64,000 nucleotides of DNA, from the NCBI GenBank assembly GCA_050180485.1, contig JBFXED010000010.1, forward strand, positions 38,541 to 102,540, written 5' to 3'. Source of the DNA: CADEGL01 sp050180485 (lineage in GTDB: Bacteria; Pseudomonadota; Alphaproteobacteria; CADEGL01). The stretch's first letter is position 1. Every line of letters begins with the position of its first letter. Shown piece after piece: positions 1-8,312 of the stretch. A model generated the notes under the pieces. The model was not told where the DNA came from. It saw only the letters and a program-made list of their open reading frames with translations, and made no database searches. Made by a program: the position numbers and the translations under genes.

Positions 1-925
1 GGGCGTCGTATCCCAGCTCCTTCAGCGCCACCAGCCTGTCGACACAGTATTCGGGGCTGCCGACGATGACCGACTCGCTCAGGCTTTCGATCGTGTCGTC
101 GATCTCGATCGGTACGACCTTGCCGCCCTTTACGATCCCGGCCGTGATGAACTGGCTCAAGAAGCGCTGCTGATTGGCATAGACCATCTCCAGCTTTTCC
201 TTCACGTCGGAGTCGTTCTTCGCAACGTAGATGATCTGGGACAGCGAAATCTTCTGGGCGCCCGGCTTCGATCCGCTTTCCGCGGCCCCTTTCCTGAACG
301 CGGCGATCAACTCCTTCTGCACGGCGATGGGCCTGCGCAGGGCGCCGGTCTGGACGCTGTAGCCCTGCAGTCCGCAGTGGTAGGCAGCTTCCGTGCGAAT
401 GGCCGACAGCCAGAGCGGCGGATGCGGCTTCTGGAGCGGCGGCGGCATGACCGTGATTTCGGGATATTTGGCGTAAGGCCCGTCGTAGGATACGTCCTGG
501 CCCTTCAAGAGAACGAGCAGGGCCTTGAGCTTGTCCTCCATCGATTCGCGCGCCTTCTCGAACGGCAGTCCGAAGCAATCGGATTCGAACTGCGCGCCGC
601 CGCGCCCGAAGCCGACCTCGAGACGCCCCCTGGTCAGATGATCGGTCATCGTGATTTCGCCCGCCAGGCGACGCACGTCGTGCAGCGGCAGAACGATCAC
701 CGCGATGATGATCCGCGGCTTTTCGGTCACGGCTGCCAGATGGCTCGCCAGCGCGAAAGGCGAGGGCTGGACGAAGTAGTCGTTAAAATGATGCTCAGCG
801 AGAAAGAAGGCATCGAACCCGATCTTCTCGGCAAACTTCGCCTGCTCGATAAGTTCGGGAAACAGGTTCTCGATCGGATGTCCGTTGTCCGGCCAATGTG
901 CAGGCACATCGAAACCCAACTGCAT
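1..925 (-). CDS. LLM-class flavin-dependent oxidoreductase, partial (runs off left edge)
   Basis: Bacterial luciferase-like monooxygenase, an FMNH2- or F420-dependent TIM-barrel family; the substrate is unknown. About 308 codons are present and the C-terminus lies outside the window. Family features visible are the early FFLAEHHF segment (about residues 40-47), the GRLEVGFGRGG segment near residue 100, and the PHPPLW strand near residue 168. The start at 925 is chosen because AGGAG sits 6-7 bases upstream; an in-frame ATG at 940 would contain that ribosome site. It is divergent from the VOC gene at 1134 across an AT-rich gap. Both genes look like passengers of a possible genomic island ending near 1731. 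The family call is firm; the reaction is not known. Confidence 0.88.
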   Translation of the reverse strand, partial: MQLGFDVPAHWPDNGHPIENLFPELIEQAKFAEKIGFDAFFLAEHHFNDYFVQPSPFALASHLAAVTEKPRIIIAVIVLPLHDVRRLAGEITMTDHLTRGRLEVGFGRGGAQFESDCFGLPFEKARESMEDKLKALLVLLKGQDVSYDGPYAKYPEITVMPPPLQKPHPPLWLSAIRTEAAYHCGLQGYSVQTGALRRPIAVQKELIAAFRKGAAESGSKPGAQKISLSQIIYVAKNDSDVKEKLEMVYANQQRFLSQFITAGIVKGGKVVPIEIDDTIESLSESVIVGSPEYCVDRLVALKELGYDA

Positions 926-996
926 CGGATCGCTCCTCATCATGACAATCGGAAGCGCGGGCGCCTCGGTCTCGCGGTCATGAGGTTGCGGCAGGA

Positions 997-1024
997 GATA
1001 GTTTTATACAATTGGATAGTTTTA
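997..1024. promoter_or_regulatory. AT-rich direct repeat GATAGTTTTA x2
   Basis: GATAGTTTTA occurs at 997-1006 and 1015-1024, with start points 18 bases apart. It lies in the only AT-rich stretch between the divergent genes at 925 (minus) and 1134 (plus). Direct repeats in such a gap suggest a regulator binding region or overlapping promoters. No specific regulator can be named. Confidence 0.35.
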
Positions 1025-1133
1025 ACGCTCACATAAACAACTGAATTACCGGACGATATCGACGTCTTGTTCGGGGCGAACTAGATTCGCACGAGATTGA
1101 AAAATTCGTGCCGGAAATCATAGAGTCTGAGCA

Positions 1134-1670
1134 ATGTCGGAAGAATCGAATGCGCCCGGCCTCATGCTCCCCGAATCGCTTCCCATCGGATTCCTGGGAA
1201 CTCTTCGGCAAGTATGCGTCGTCACCGACGACTACCGCCGAACGATCGATCGCATGCGGGCTGCGGGATTGGGGCCGTGGAGCATCTATTCGTTCAATCC
1301 TCGGACGTGTACCAATCTAACCTATCGCGGCCGGCCGGCCGATTTCTCGTTCAAGGTTTGCCTGGCTGACATGTCCGGCCTTGTCTGGGAGGTCATCCAG
1401 CCAATGTCGGGGAACAATATCTATTCTGATTTCCTGGCGTCGAAGGGCGAAGGCGTTCAGCATCTCCTGTTCGATTGCAATGACCTGAGCTGGCTAGAGA
1501 AAACAGCCGCGCTCGAAGCCGCCGGCTATGCGTGCATCCAGTCCGGCAGGTGGCTCGATCGCCTGGCCTTCGCGTACTACGCGACGGAGGACGCGATCGG
1601 CACGGTGCTGGAGATTGTTGACCGGCCTCCCGATTGGCGGCGTCCCGAGCCGGAGGAAAGGATCGGGTAG
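1134..1670 (+). CDS. VOC (glyoxalase/bleomycin resistance fold) family protein
   Basis: A 178-residue protein resembling the glyoxalase-4/methylmalonyl-CoA epimerase branch of the vicinal oxygen chelate superfamily. Visible features are an N-terminal strand LRQVCVVTDDYRRTIDRM, GEGVQHLLFDC in the middle (the HL metal-site region) and GTVLEIVDRP near the end, where the Glu would be a metal ligand. The last 15 residues are polar and probably disordered. It is divergent from the flavin oxidoreductase at 925, and the two may act on a common small molecule. The substrate is unknown. The tRNA fragment begins about 15 bases after the stop. Confidence 0.8.
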   Translation: MSEESNAPGLMLPESLPIGFLGTLRQVCVVTDDYRRTIDRMRAAGLGPWSIYSFNPRTCTNLTYRGRPADFSFKVCLADMSGLVWEVIQPMSGNNIYSDFLASKGEGVQHLLFDCNDLSWLEKTAALEAAGYACIQSGRWLDRLAFAYYATEDAIGTVLEIVDRPPDWRRPEPEERIG

Positions 1671-1685
1671 TTTCGTCCGAAACGA

Positions 1686-1731
1686 CAGGGGATTGGACAT
1701 CGTGCTGGTTCGAGTCCGGCCAGGGGCACCA
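1686..1731 (+). other. tRNA 3' fragment (probably tRNA-Leu), likely attachment-site remnant
   Basis: A T-arm with a five-pair stem, GCTGG (1704-1708) and CCGGC (1716-1720), closes the seven-base loop TTCGAGT. It is followed by a seven-base acceptor 3' strand CAGGGGC, a discriminator A and CCA (1729-1731). No matching GCCCCTG 5' half, D-arm or anticodon arm lies upstream, because that space is the end of the VOC gene. The acceptor strand and A73 fit tRNA-Leu, but identity is inferred. A 3' tRNA fragment next to accessory genes is the usual scar of tyrosine-integrase insertion into a tRNA gene. Confidence 0.62.
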
Positions 1732-1864
1732 AATCGCGTAACCATATGCGGCTCTTCTGCGGTTGACAGTTGCGAATTTCGAACCGTGGGCCTTGTTCTT
1801 GCGGTCCTTCGTTTTTAAATATGGGTTGGCCCGCCGGATGGGCCGGGCGTTCAGGATCGAGACA

Positions 1865-2263
1865 ATGGCGGCTTCCAACGGTTCCCTTCTCACGGCTCTC
1901 GGGCGTGGTTTCCGGTGCAAGTGTCCGGCCTGCGGCAAGGGTCGCCTGTTCGCCCGCTTCCTCAAGATCGCCCCGGCTTGCCCGGCTTGCGGCGAGGAAA
2001 TGCACCATCACCGGGCCGACGATTTTCCCGCCTATCTGGTGATCCTGATCGTCGGCCACATCATCGTGCCCTCGCAACTTCTGACCGAGCAGCTCTTGGA
2101 GCCGCCGCTATGGCTGCATCTGGCCATCTGGCTGCCGCTCACGCTCGCGATGACTCTCGGCCTGTTGCAGCCGGTGAAGGGTGTCATCGTCGCCTTGCAA
2201 TGGCACATGGGCATGCACGGCTTCGAGGAATCGAAAAAGGCGCGCGCCGAAATCTCCGTCTGA
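1865..2263 (+). CDS. DUF983 family membrane protein
   Basis: A 132-residue protein with an N-terminal zinc-ribbon-like pair, CKCPACGKGRLF and ACPACGEE (about residues 18-50). These are followed by DDFPAYLVILIVGH, the family signature leading into two transmembrane helices. The ATG at 1865 is chosen because the alternative 102 bases upstream adds a non-homologous leader. DUF983 proteins are common in Alphaproteobacteria and have no established function. This is the first core-type gene to the right of the tRNA fragment. Confidence 0.85.
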   Translation: MAASNGSLLTALGRGFRCKCPACGKGRLFARFLKIAPACPACGEEMHHHRADDFPAYLVILIVGHIIVPSQLLTEQLLEPPLWLHLAIWLPLTLAMTLGLLQPVKGVIVALQWHMGMHGFEESKKARAEISV

Positions 2264-2370
2264 CGCCTCGCCGGCCGGTTGGTCTTCAATGCCCGGTCGG
2301 AACCGTTCTGATCGCGATGCGTTGATCCGTCGTCACGGCGATTCCGTCGCCGTTTCCGACGGAGGCATCG

Positions 2371-3057
2371 TTGAAGCTATTCCTGTCCGCGGCTGTCTTG
2401 ATGTTGGTTCTCGGCGGTTGCGTCGCCTCGCAGGGCGGCAGCCAGGGCGGTGATTCGTCCCAGCCCGCGCCCCAGGCACAAAGCGAAGAGCCCAAGACTA
2501 TCGCGATCACGCCGGATCAGGCCAAACGCCTGCAGACGATCATGACGCCCTTGATCGCAAAGATGAATCGGCCCATCCCCGCGAATCGGGTGAAGATCAC
2601 TGTGTGGGACGATCCGCACGTCAATGCGGCTAATGGCGGCGGCGGCGATTTTTACGTCACCACGGGCCTGCTCCAGAAGGCCAGCGACGATCAACTGCAT
2701 GCGATCATGGCGCACGAGATCGCGCATGAGGATCTGGGCCACGTGGCCAAGATCCAGACTCTCGCGACCGGCATGGATATCGGTTTCGTCCTATTGGAAC
2801 AGGTGGTCCCTGGTTCCAGCCAATTGACGCCGTTGGCCGGCGCACTGGTGACCAGCGCCTACAGCCGTTCCGAGGAAACCGAGGCCGACGCGCACGGCGT
2901 CGAAATTCTCAACCGCGCGGGTTACGAGGGTAGGACACTGATGGCAAACACGCTCACGTGGCTCGACCAGACGGAAGGCGGCCGCGGCGGCGGATTTTTT
3001 GCCTCGCACCCTGCCACCGACGATCGGATCGACGCGGTCAAACGCCTGCCGGGTTAG
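2371..3057 (+). CDS. M48 family zinc metalloprotease, lipoprotein
   Basis: A 228-residue peptidase starting at TTG, with GGAGG five bases upstream. A type II signal ends in the lipobox LGGC, so it should be lipid-anchored after Cys16. The zinc site is HEIAHEDLGH (about residue 115), and EETEADAHG about 55 residues later supplies the third ligand. This is the Oma1/HtpX/BepA fold class (peptidase M48) and probably acts in periplasmic or outer-membrane protein quality control. No TPR domain follows, unlike BepA. It is convergent with the ASCH gene, with eight bases between stops. Confidence 0.88.
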   Translation: MKLFLSAAVLMLVLGGCVASQGGSQGGDSSQPAPQAQSEEPKTIAITPDQAKRLQTIMTPLIAKMNRPIPANRVKITVWDDPHVNAANGGGGDFYVTTGLLQKASDDQLHAIMAHEIAHEDLGHVAKIQTLATGMDIGFVLLEQVVPGSSQLTPLAGALVTSAYSRSEETEADAHGVEILNRAGYEGRTLMANTLTWLDQTEGGRGGGFFASHPATDDRIDAVKRLPG

Positions 3058-3064
3058 TTGCCGC

Positions 3065-3559
3065 TCAGCCGGGGTGGATCAGTTCGAAATACTCGAACAC
3101 CATCGGCGTGTCCTCGGTCATCTCCTTGCCGTGCGCCCTGCAGTAATGCTGGAAGAAGGACCAATGGCCCTGCTTCCAATAGAGCACGTCGCCCGCACCT
3201 TCCGATTCGGCCATGGCGAATTTTTTGTCTACGGCGCGGAACGGCTTGATCTCGACCGAGGTAGTGCGGATGACGCAGGCCGGGCGACCGAACCCGTCCA
3301 GCACCACGCTGTAGTCACCCACCTTGTGCGGCGGCTTGCCGCTGACTTCGTGCTCTAGAAGAAGATGCGCGGTCGAGGTTTTGCCGCCGTGGAGGATCAG
3401 AAACAGCATGAGATCGGCGAAGACCGGCACTTGCGTCCAGGGATAGACGTGCGGCGTCACGCCGGAAATACCCTTCTCCTTGCATACGCGTGCCCAATAA
3501 ATGTCGGTTTCGGTTTTATAGCGGTCCCAATAGCCGATCAGTTCCTTGGGCAGGCTCAT
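3065..3559 (-). CDS. ASCH domain-containing protein
   Basis: A 164-residue protein built almost entirely of one ASCH domain, a PUA-like fold thought to bind RNA. Features are GKTSTAHLLLEHE (about residue 55), KVGDYSVVLDGFGRPACVIRTTSVEI and a final FEYFELIHP strand. The ATG at 3559 is preferred over the longer frame because GGAGA lies just upstream. It follows the VOC gene at 3622-4002 on the same strand with a 62-base gap, so the two may be co-transcribed. The ligand is unknown. Confidence 0.85.
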   Translation of the reverse strand: MSLPKELIGYWDRYKTETDIYWARVCKEKGISGVTPHVYPWTQVPVFADLMLFLILHGGKTSTAHLLLEHEVSGKPPHKVGDYSVVLDGFGRPACVIRTTSVEIKPFRAVDKKFAMAESEGAGDVLYWKQGHWSFFQHYCRAHGKEMTEDTPMVFEYFELIHPG

Positions 3560-3621
3560 GGCGATTTCTCCTTCGCGGCACCGTGCCAGGCGGTCACCGG
3601 CGTGGCCGCCTGGCCTGGGCG

Positions 3622-4002
3622 TCACTTCGGATCTTTGCAGACGGCCATCACTTTGTTGCCGTCCGGGTCGCGCACATAGGCGGCATAGGATGTCTTCTTG
3701 TCCGGCGGACGATAGCCCGGCGGGCCTTCGCAGGTGCCGCCCGCGGCCAGGGCCGCCTTGTGGAATTTGTCGACCGAGGCCATGTCGGGTGCCGAGACCG
3801 TCACCTGTGTGCCGTTGCCCGCTGTGGCGGGTTGGCCGTTGCGGGGGATACAGATAAAGAAGTTCGCTTTGTCCGCTGGGCCGTACCCTGTGAACTTGTC
3901 GCCGGTGCTGACCCGCTTGTAGCCGAGCGCGCCGAACGCGGCGTCGTAGAAAGACGTGGCGCGCTTCATATCGCGCACGCCGAAGATCACGTTGGCAAGC
4001 AT
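3622..4002 (-). CDS. VOC family protein (lactoylglutathione lyase-like)
   Basis: A 126-residue single-domain glyoxalase-fold protein with an N-terminal MLANVIFGVRDMKRATSFYD strand-helix, GNGTQV in the middle and YVRDPDGNKVMAV at the end. The start at 4002 has AGGAGAG upstream; the longer frame adds unrelated residues. A clear paralogue lies at 43093-43494, sharing FYDAxxGALG, ATAGNGTQ, ASVDxFH and YVRDPDGNK. The substrate cannot be told from the sequence. It lies upstream of the ASCH gene on the same strand. Confidence 0.87.
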   Translation of the reverse strand: MLANVIFGVRDMKRATSFYDAAFGALGYKRVSTGDKFTGYGPADKANFFICIPRNGQPATAGNGTQVTVSAPDMASVDKFHKAALAAGGTCEGPPGYRPPDKKTSYAAYVRDPDGNKVMAVCKDPK

Positions 4003-4152
4003 GGATGCCTCTCCTTGTGTGGCCGGTGCCGAACCATGGAAAAGTCTAATCCACGTCGCAGGCCCTGGCGACAGCACCCCGTGCTTTGAAATCGCATGGA
4101 AATATGGGTCAATGCGGATCGAGGGCGGGCGCCGGAACGCGGGGCAAATCGC

Positions 4153-4944
4153 ATGTGGCTTGAGCATTTTCTATCCGTGACGCGGAACTGGCAGGTTTTC
4201 GCGGTCTTCATCGCGGTCATCGTTTCCGCAGGCTTGCTCATCGGTCTCACGATCAACCGCGTCTTGCGGTCCACGGGATTGGAAATCGACCAAAGGACCC
4301 GCGATTACGCGCAAATCGTCTATCTCGGCATTTTCGCCCTAACGGCCTTGATGATGACGCTCTCCACGCTGGAAGCGCGTTCGACCACCAGCAAGATGGG
4401 CGCCAAGGTGAAAGAAGAGGCCTTCAATCTCGTCCATCTGGACCGAATGCTCGTTCACTACGGCGCGGAGCGCACGGCCGACGCGCGGCGTGTCTTAGTC
4501 GACTATGCCAAGGCCGTAGTCGATGAGGATTGGCCTCTGATGCGCGCGGGCGCGCCCGACGGCTCCGTCCACGTCTATGACCTGATGGCGCGGCTTCGCA
4601 TCGCGATCGATGCATTGCAGGAAAGCCACAATGGGCTCGTGGACCGAATGCTGGACGATGTGAACGACCTGGAGCAGCAGCACGACGATCGCATCATCGC
4701 GGCGTCGGAAGCGCGGTTGCCTTCGATCTTCTGGTGGCTGATCGGCGCCCTGACCGGGGCGATCTGCATTCTGGCTGGGCTTCTGATTGTACGTCCTTAT
4801 GGCTTCATTTTTCTTGGGATCAAACTGACCGCCGTCGGACTGATGGTGTCTTTCCTTGCGGTCATGGACGGCCCGTTCCGAGGCGAAACCAGCATTTCTC
4901 CGGAGCCGATCAGCTACGCCATCGAATACCTTTCGGCAAAATGA
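4153..4944 (+). CDS. DUF4239 (bestrophin-like) membrane protein
   Basis: A 263-residue protein with two N-terminal transmembrane helices (about residues 12-32 and 52-70), a polar alpha-helical region of about 110 residues, and two C-terminal helices (about 190-235). This is the DUF4239 layout. The helical region includes EARSTTSKMGAKVKEE and VNDLEQQHDDR. The start at 4153 gives the family's usual N-terminus right before the first helix; a start at 4096 is possible but lacks a ribosome site. No function is established. Confidence 0.75.
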   Translation: MWLEHFLSVTRNWQVFAVFIAVIVSAGLLIGLTINRVLRSTGLEIDQRTRDYAQIVYLGIFALTALMMTLSTLEARSTTSKMGAKVKEEAFNLVHLDRMLVHYGAERTADARRVLVDYAKAVVDEDWPLMRAGAPDGSVHVYDLMARLRIAIDALQESHNGLVDRMLDDVNDLEQQHDDRIIAASEARLPSIFWWLIGALTGAICILAGLLIVRPYGFIFLGIKLTAVGLMVSFLAVMDGPFRGETSISPEPISYAIEYLSAK

Positions 4945-5015
4945 CGTCTCGCTATTGACGCTTGCACGGGGGCGGGGCACACAGCGTTCCGCATCCATCC
5001 AACCTTCCGACCGCC

Positions 5016-6215
5016 ATGAGCTTTCCGCCGCGGCCCCGGTCCGCCTCTCTCTTTCTTCGCGCGCCTGCCGACGGGCGTGGCGCGGACACGTCCACGGTTT
5101 CGGGCCGCTACCGCGCGTTGGCCGAGGCGGGCGCCATCGGTGCCGATCCCGCGCAGGAACAGGTCGCGTCCCGCCTCGATATGCTGGCGGTATCCCTCGC
5201 GGGCAAGAAGCCGGGAAGCCTGGCGCGTCTGTTCGGCGCGCGCGAAACGGCACCCCGTGGGCTTTACATCTGGGGTCCGGTGGGGCGCGGCAAGACGATG
5301 CTGATGGACCTGTTCTTCGAAAGCGTCGCCGTCGAGCGCAAGCGGCGTGCGCATTTCAACGAATTCATGGCCGACGTGCATGCGCGCATTCATGAATTCA
5401 AACAAAAGGGTGACGGCGATCCGATCGGGCCAGTCGCGCGCGAGCTGGGGGCGGGCGCTTCGCTCCTGTGTTTCGACGAGTTCATGGTGAACAACATCGC
5501 GGACGCCATGATCCTGGGCCGGCTTTTCGCCGCCTTGTTCAAAGATGGCGTGGTCGTGGTGGCGACCTCGAACGTCGAGCCGGATCGTCTTTACGCGGGC
5601 GGCATCAACCGTGAGCTGTTCCTGCCATTCATCGATTTGTTCAAGGAAAGGCTGGAGGTGGTGCGGCTCGAGGCACGCACGGATTTCCGCTTGGAGAAGC
5701 TTGCCGGCGAGCCGGTCTATCTGGTGCCCGCCGGGGCGGTCTCGCGCGCGGCGCTCGACCGCATCTTCACCAGCCTGTCCGGTGCCGCGCGCGGCGCGCC
5801 GGCCAAGCTCATGGTGACCGGCCATCCTCTCGAAGTACCCCAGGCGGCCGGCGGCGTGGCGCGTTTCACATTCGCCGATCTTTGTTCGAAGCCGCTAGGT
5901 CCGTCGGACTACATGGCCATCGCGCACCGATATCACACGGTCATCATCGAGGATGTTCCGATTATGAATCGCGAGCGGCGTGACGAAGCGCTGCGCCTCG
6001 TCGCGCTGATCGACACATTCTATGACCGGCGGGTGAAGCTGATCGTCTCGGCCGCCGCGCAGCCGACCGGGCTTTACCGAACCCGCCCCGATGGTGGCGG
6101 CGCGTTGTTCGAGTTCGAACGCACGGTCTCGCGCCTGATCGAAATGCAGTCCGAAGCCTATCTCGCCCTCCCGCATGGCGAGGCTGCGCCGGACGCCAGC
6201 GGATCATCCTCCTAG
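5016..6215 (+). CDS. zapE: Cell division protein ZapE (AFG1-type ATPase)
   Basis: A 399-residue AFG1-like P-loop ATPase. Walker A is GPVGRGKT (about residue 87), followed by MDLFF. Walker B is LLCFDEFMV (about residue 150), followed by the family block ILGRLFAALFKDGVVVVATSN. ZapE associates with the Z-ring in E. coli, while the mitochondrial homologue AFG1 assists turnover of inner-membrane proteins. The ATG at 5016 is chosen over an upstream TTG because the family aligns from there. Length is normal for the family. Confidence 0.93.
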   Translation: MSFPPRPRSASLFLRAPADGRGADTSTVSGRYRALAEAGAIGADPAQEQVASRLDMLAVSLAGKKPGSLARLFGARETAPRGLYIWGPVGRGKTMLMDLFFESVAVERKRRAHFNEFMADVHARIHEFKQKGDGDPIGPVARELGAGASLLCFDEFMVNNIADAMILGRLFAALFKDGVVVVATSNVEPDRLYAGGINRELFLPFIDLFKERLEVVRLEARTDFRLEKLAGEPVYLVPAGAVSRAALDRIFTSLSGAARGAPAKLMVTGHPLEVPQAAGGVARFTFADLCSKPLGPSDYMAIAHRYHTVIIEDVPIMNRERRDEALRLVALIDTFYDRRVKLIVSAAAQPTGLYRTRPDGGGALFEFERTVSRLIEMQSEAYLALPHGEAAPDASGSSS

Positions 6216-6332
6216 GTCCGGACGGGCCTTTCCCGCACCCCTTGCCACTGCGTATCCTTGGCTCCTGAGGGCCAAAGCGCGCCGCGCTTCCTTCGAGGCG
6301 TCGTCGCGCGAGCCGTATAGGGGAGGGTGCGA

Positions 6333-7421
6333 ATGACGAAGATCGACCGATCGAAAACGTCCGGCGCCACGCGCCGCACGGTTCTAAAGGGCGCGGCGCT
6401 GGGTGGCGCCTTGGCCGCCATGGGCCCATTCGTCCGTGGCGCCCGTGCGCAAGCGTCGAAGCGGGTGGTGTTCGCGACCTGGGGCGGTTCCTGGGAAAAG
6501 GCGATGCGCGAGGCGTGGTTCGACCCGTTCACCAAGAAGACGGGAATCGAGGTCGTGACCGTGGGCGGCAATAGCTACGCCAAGGTCCGCGCCATGGTCG
6601 AAGCCGGCAAGACCGAATGGGACGTGGTCGAGGTCAACCCGGACTTCCAGTGGATCGGCAAGAAGGACAACCTGGTCGAGCCGCTCGACTTCAAGATCAT
6701 CAACACCAGCGACATCATGAAGATGCCGGGCCTGGTGACCGACGTGTCGGTGCCGCAGGTCATCTGGTCGAAGGTGATGTTCTACAACACCAAAGCCTTC
6801 TCGGCGGACAACCACCCAAGGACGTGGGCCGAGGTGTGGGACGTGAAGAAGTATCCGGGCAAGCGGACCTTCGGCCAGCGCACCAGCAGCGCGGCGCTGG
6901 AGGCCGCGGTGTTGGCCGACGGCGTGCCGATGGACAAGCTGTTCCCGCTCGACGTCGATCGGGCGCTCAAGAGTCTGGCCAAGATTCGCGATCATATTCT
7001 TTGGTACGACACCAACGCTCAGGGCGAGCAGTACATGACCGACGGCCAGGCCGTGCTGGGCCTTGTGCCGGACGGCCGCGCGCTGTCGGCCAAGAAGAAC
7101 GGCGCGCCGATCGACATCGAGTACAACCAGAGCCTGATGAGCTGGGCCAGCATGGTGATCCCGCGCGGCGCGCCGAACCGCGAAGGCGCCATGCAGCTTC
7201 TGGCCTACTGCGTCTCGCCCGAGGGCCAGTACAACATGGGCATGGCCTATACCTACGGGCCCATCGTCCAGAAGGCTTACGAGAAGATCCCCAAGGACCG
7301 CGCCGCGATCCTGTCGGGCGGGCCCCAGCAGCAGGGCAAGTACGTCATGACCGACGAGCAATGGTGGGGCGAGAACAAGGACCAGGTGACAGAGAAGTTC
7401 AACCAGTGGCGGTTGGGCTAA
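6333..7421 (+). CDS. ABC transporter substrate-binding protein (spermidine/putrescine type), Tat-exported
   Basis: A 362-residue periplasmic solute-binding protein of the PotD/extracellular family 1 type. The N-terminus carries a twin-arginine signal, ATRRTVLKG, followed by a hydrophobic stretch ending in GARA. Mature features are FATWGGSWEKAMRE and the C-terminal WWGENKDQVTEKFNQW. GGGAGGG sits five bases before ATG 6333. It heads an operon with two permeases and an M24 enzyme. The ligand is probably a small cation, amino-acid derivative or polyamine; it cannot be fixed from sequence. Confidence 0.9.
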   Translation: MTKIDRSKTSGATRRTVLKGAALGGALAAMGPFVRGARAQASKRVVFATWGGSWEKAMREAWFDPFTKKTGIEVVTVGGNSYAKVRAMVEAGKTEWDVVEVNPDFQWIGKKDNLVEPLDFKIINTSDIMKMPGLVTDVSVPQVIWSKVMFYNTKAFSADNHPRTWAEVWDVKKYPGKRTFGQRTSSAALEAAVLADGVPMDKLFPLDVDRALKSLAKIRDHILWYDTNAQGEQYMTDGQAVLGLVPDGRALSAKKNGAPIDIEYNQSLMSWASMVIPRGAPNREGAMQLLAYCVSPEGQYNMGMAYTYGPIVQKAYEKIPKDRAAILSGGPQQQGKYVMTDEQWWGENKDQVTEKFNQWRLG

Positions 7422-7454
7422 GGATCGGCTGACCGGAAAGCCCGGGACGGGACG

Positions 7455-8312
7455 ATGGCCGCAACGCGCGCCGCCTGCTTCGCGCGCCCGCGCGTGGAGC
7501 TGCTCGTCCTTCCCGGGCTTCTGATCATCGTCACGCTTTTTCTCTATCCGCTGGTCTCTCTGGTCGGGATCAGCGTCTACGAGAAGGGCGATTGGACGCT
7601 GCGCCACTATCAGCGGCTGATCGACGTGCCCGCCTATGTCCGCGTTCTGCAGCGGACGCTGGTCATGGGGGCCGCGACCGCCTTCTTCTGCCTCCTACTC
7701 GGCTATCCCTTGGCCTACCGCATCGCGACCACCAGCGGACGGGTGCGGGCGGCCCTCATCGCCGGCATCCTGGTGCCGTTTTGGACCAGTCTTCTGGTCC
7801 GCACCTATGGCTGGATGGTGATGCTCAACCCGCAGGGCATCCTGAACAAAGCGCTGATCTCCACAGGCGTGCTGGACAGCCCGCTGATCCTTATCAACAA
7901 CACCACGGGCGTCCTGATCGGAATGACCCAGATCATGCTGCCTTACATGGTCCTGCCCATCGTGGCCGTGATGGTGCGGCTGGATCCCGCGCTGATGCGC
8001 GCGGCACGTATTCTGGGGGCGGGACCCGTGCGCGCCTTCCTGCGGATCTATCTGCCGCTGACCTTGCCCGGGATCATGGCCGGGGTGCTGCTGGTCTTCA
8101 CCATCAGCCTGGGCTTTTTCGTGATTCCCGCGCTGCTCGGCGGCACAAAGGACATCCTTTTGGCCCAACTCGTCGAGGTGAACATCAACTCGACGCTCAA
8201 TTGGGGTTTGGCGGCAGCGCTCTCGACGCTGCTGGTCGTCACCACGCTGCTCCTCTACGCGATCGCACACCGTTACTTCCGGGTCAGCGCCCTGTGGGGA
8301 GATATTCGGTGA
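7455..8312 (+). CDS. ABC transporter permease (PotB-type)
   Basis: A 285-residue inner-membrane permease with about six transmembrane helices. The cytoplasmic EAA loop that docks the ATPase reads ALMRAARILGAGPVRAFLRI (about residues 178-197), followed by YLPLTLPGIMAG. The first helix is LLVLPGLLIIVTLFLYP. It begins 33 bases after the binding-protein gene and ends in a GTGA overlap with the second permease, so the two are translationally coupled. Confidence 0.93.
   Translation: MAATRAACFARPRVELLVLPGLLIIVTLFLYPLVSLVGISVYEKGDWTLRHYQRLIDVPAYVRVLQRTLVMGAATAFFCLLLGYPLAYRIATTSGRVRAALIAGILVPFWTSLLVRTYGWMVMLNPQGILNKALISTGVLDSPLILINNTTGVLIGMTQIMLPYMVLPIVAVMVRLDPALMRAARILGAGPVRAFLRIYLPLTLPGIMAGVLLVFTISLGFFVIPALLGGTKDILLAQLVEVNINSTLNWGLAAALSTLLVVTTLLLYAIAHRYFRVSALWGDIR

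Noticed and set aside
1686..1760. tmRNA acceptor piece
   Set aside because: A permuted alphaproteobacterial tmRNA should continue into an internal loop and a tRNA-like 5' half with a tag ORF downstream; the DUF983 gene follows instead.
6384..7607. 407-codon frame antisense to the binding-protein gene
   Set aside because: A mirror of the high third-position GC of the real gene; no ribosome site or motif.
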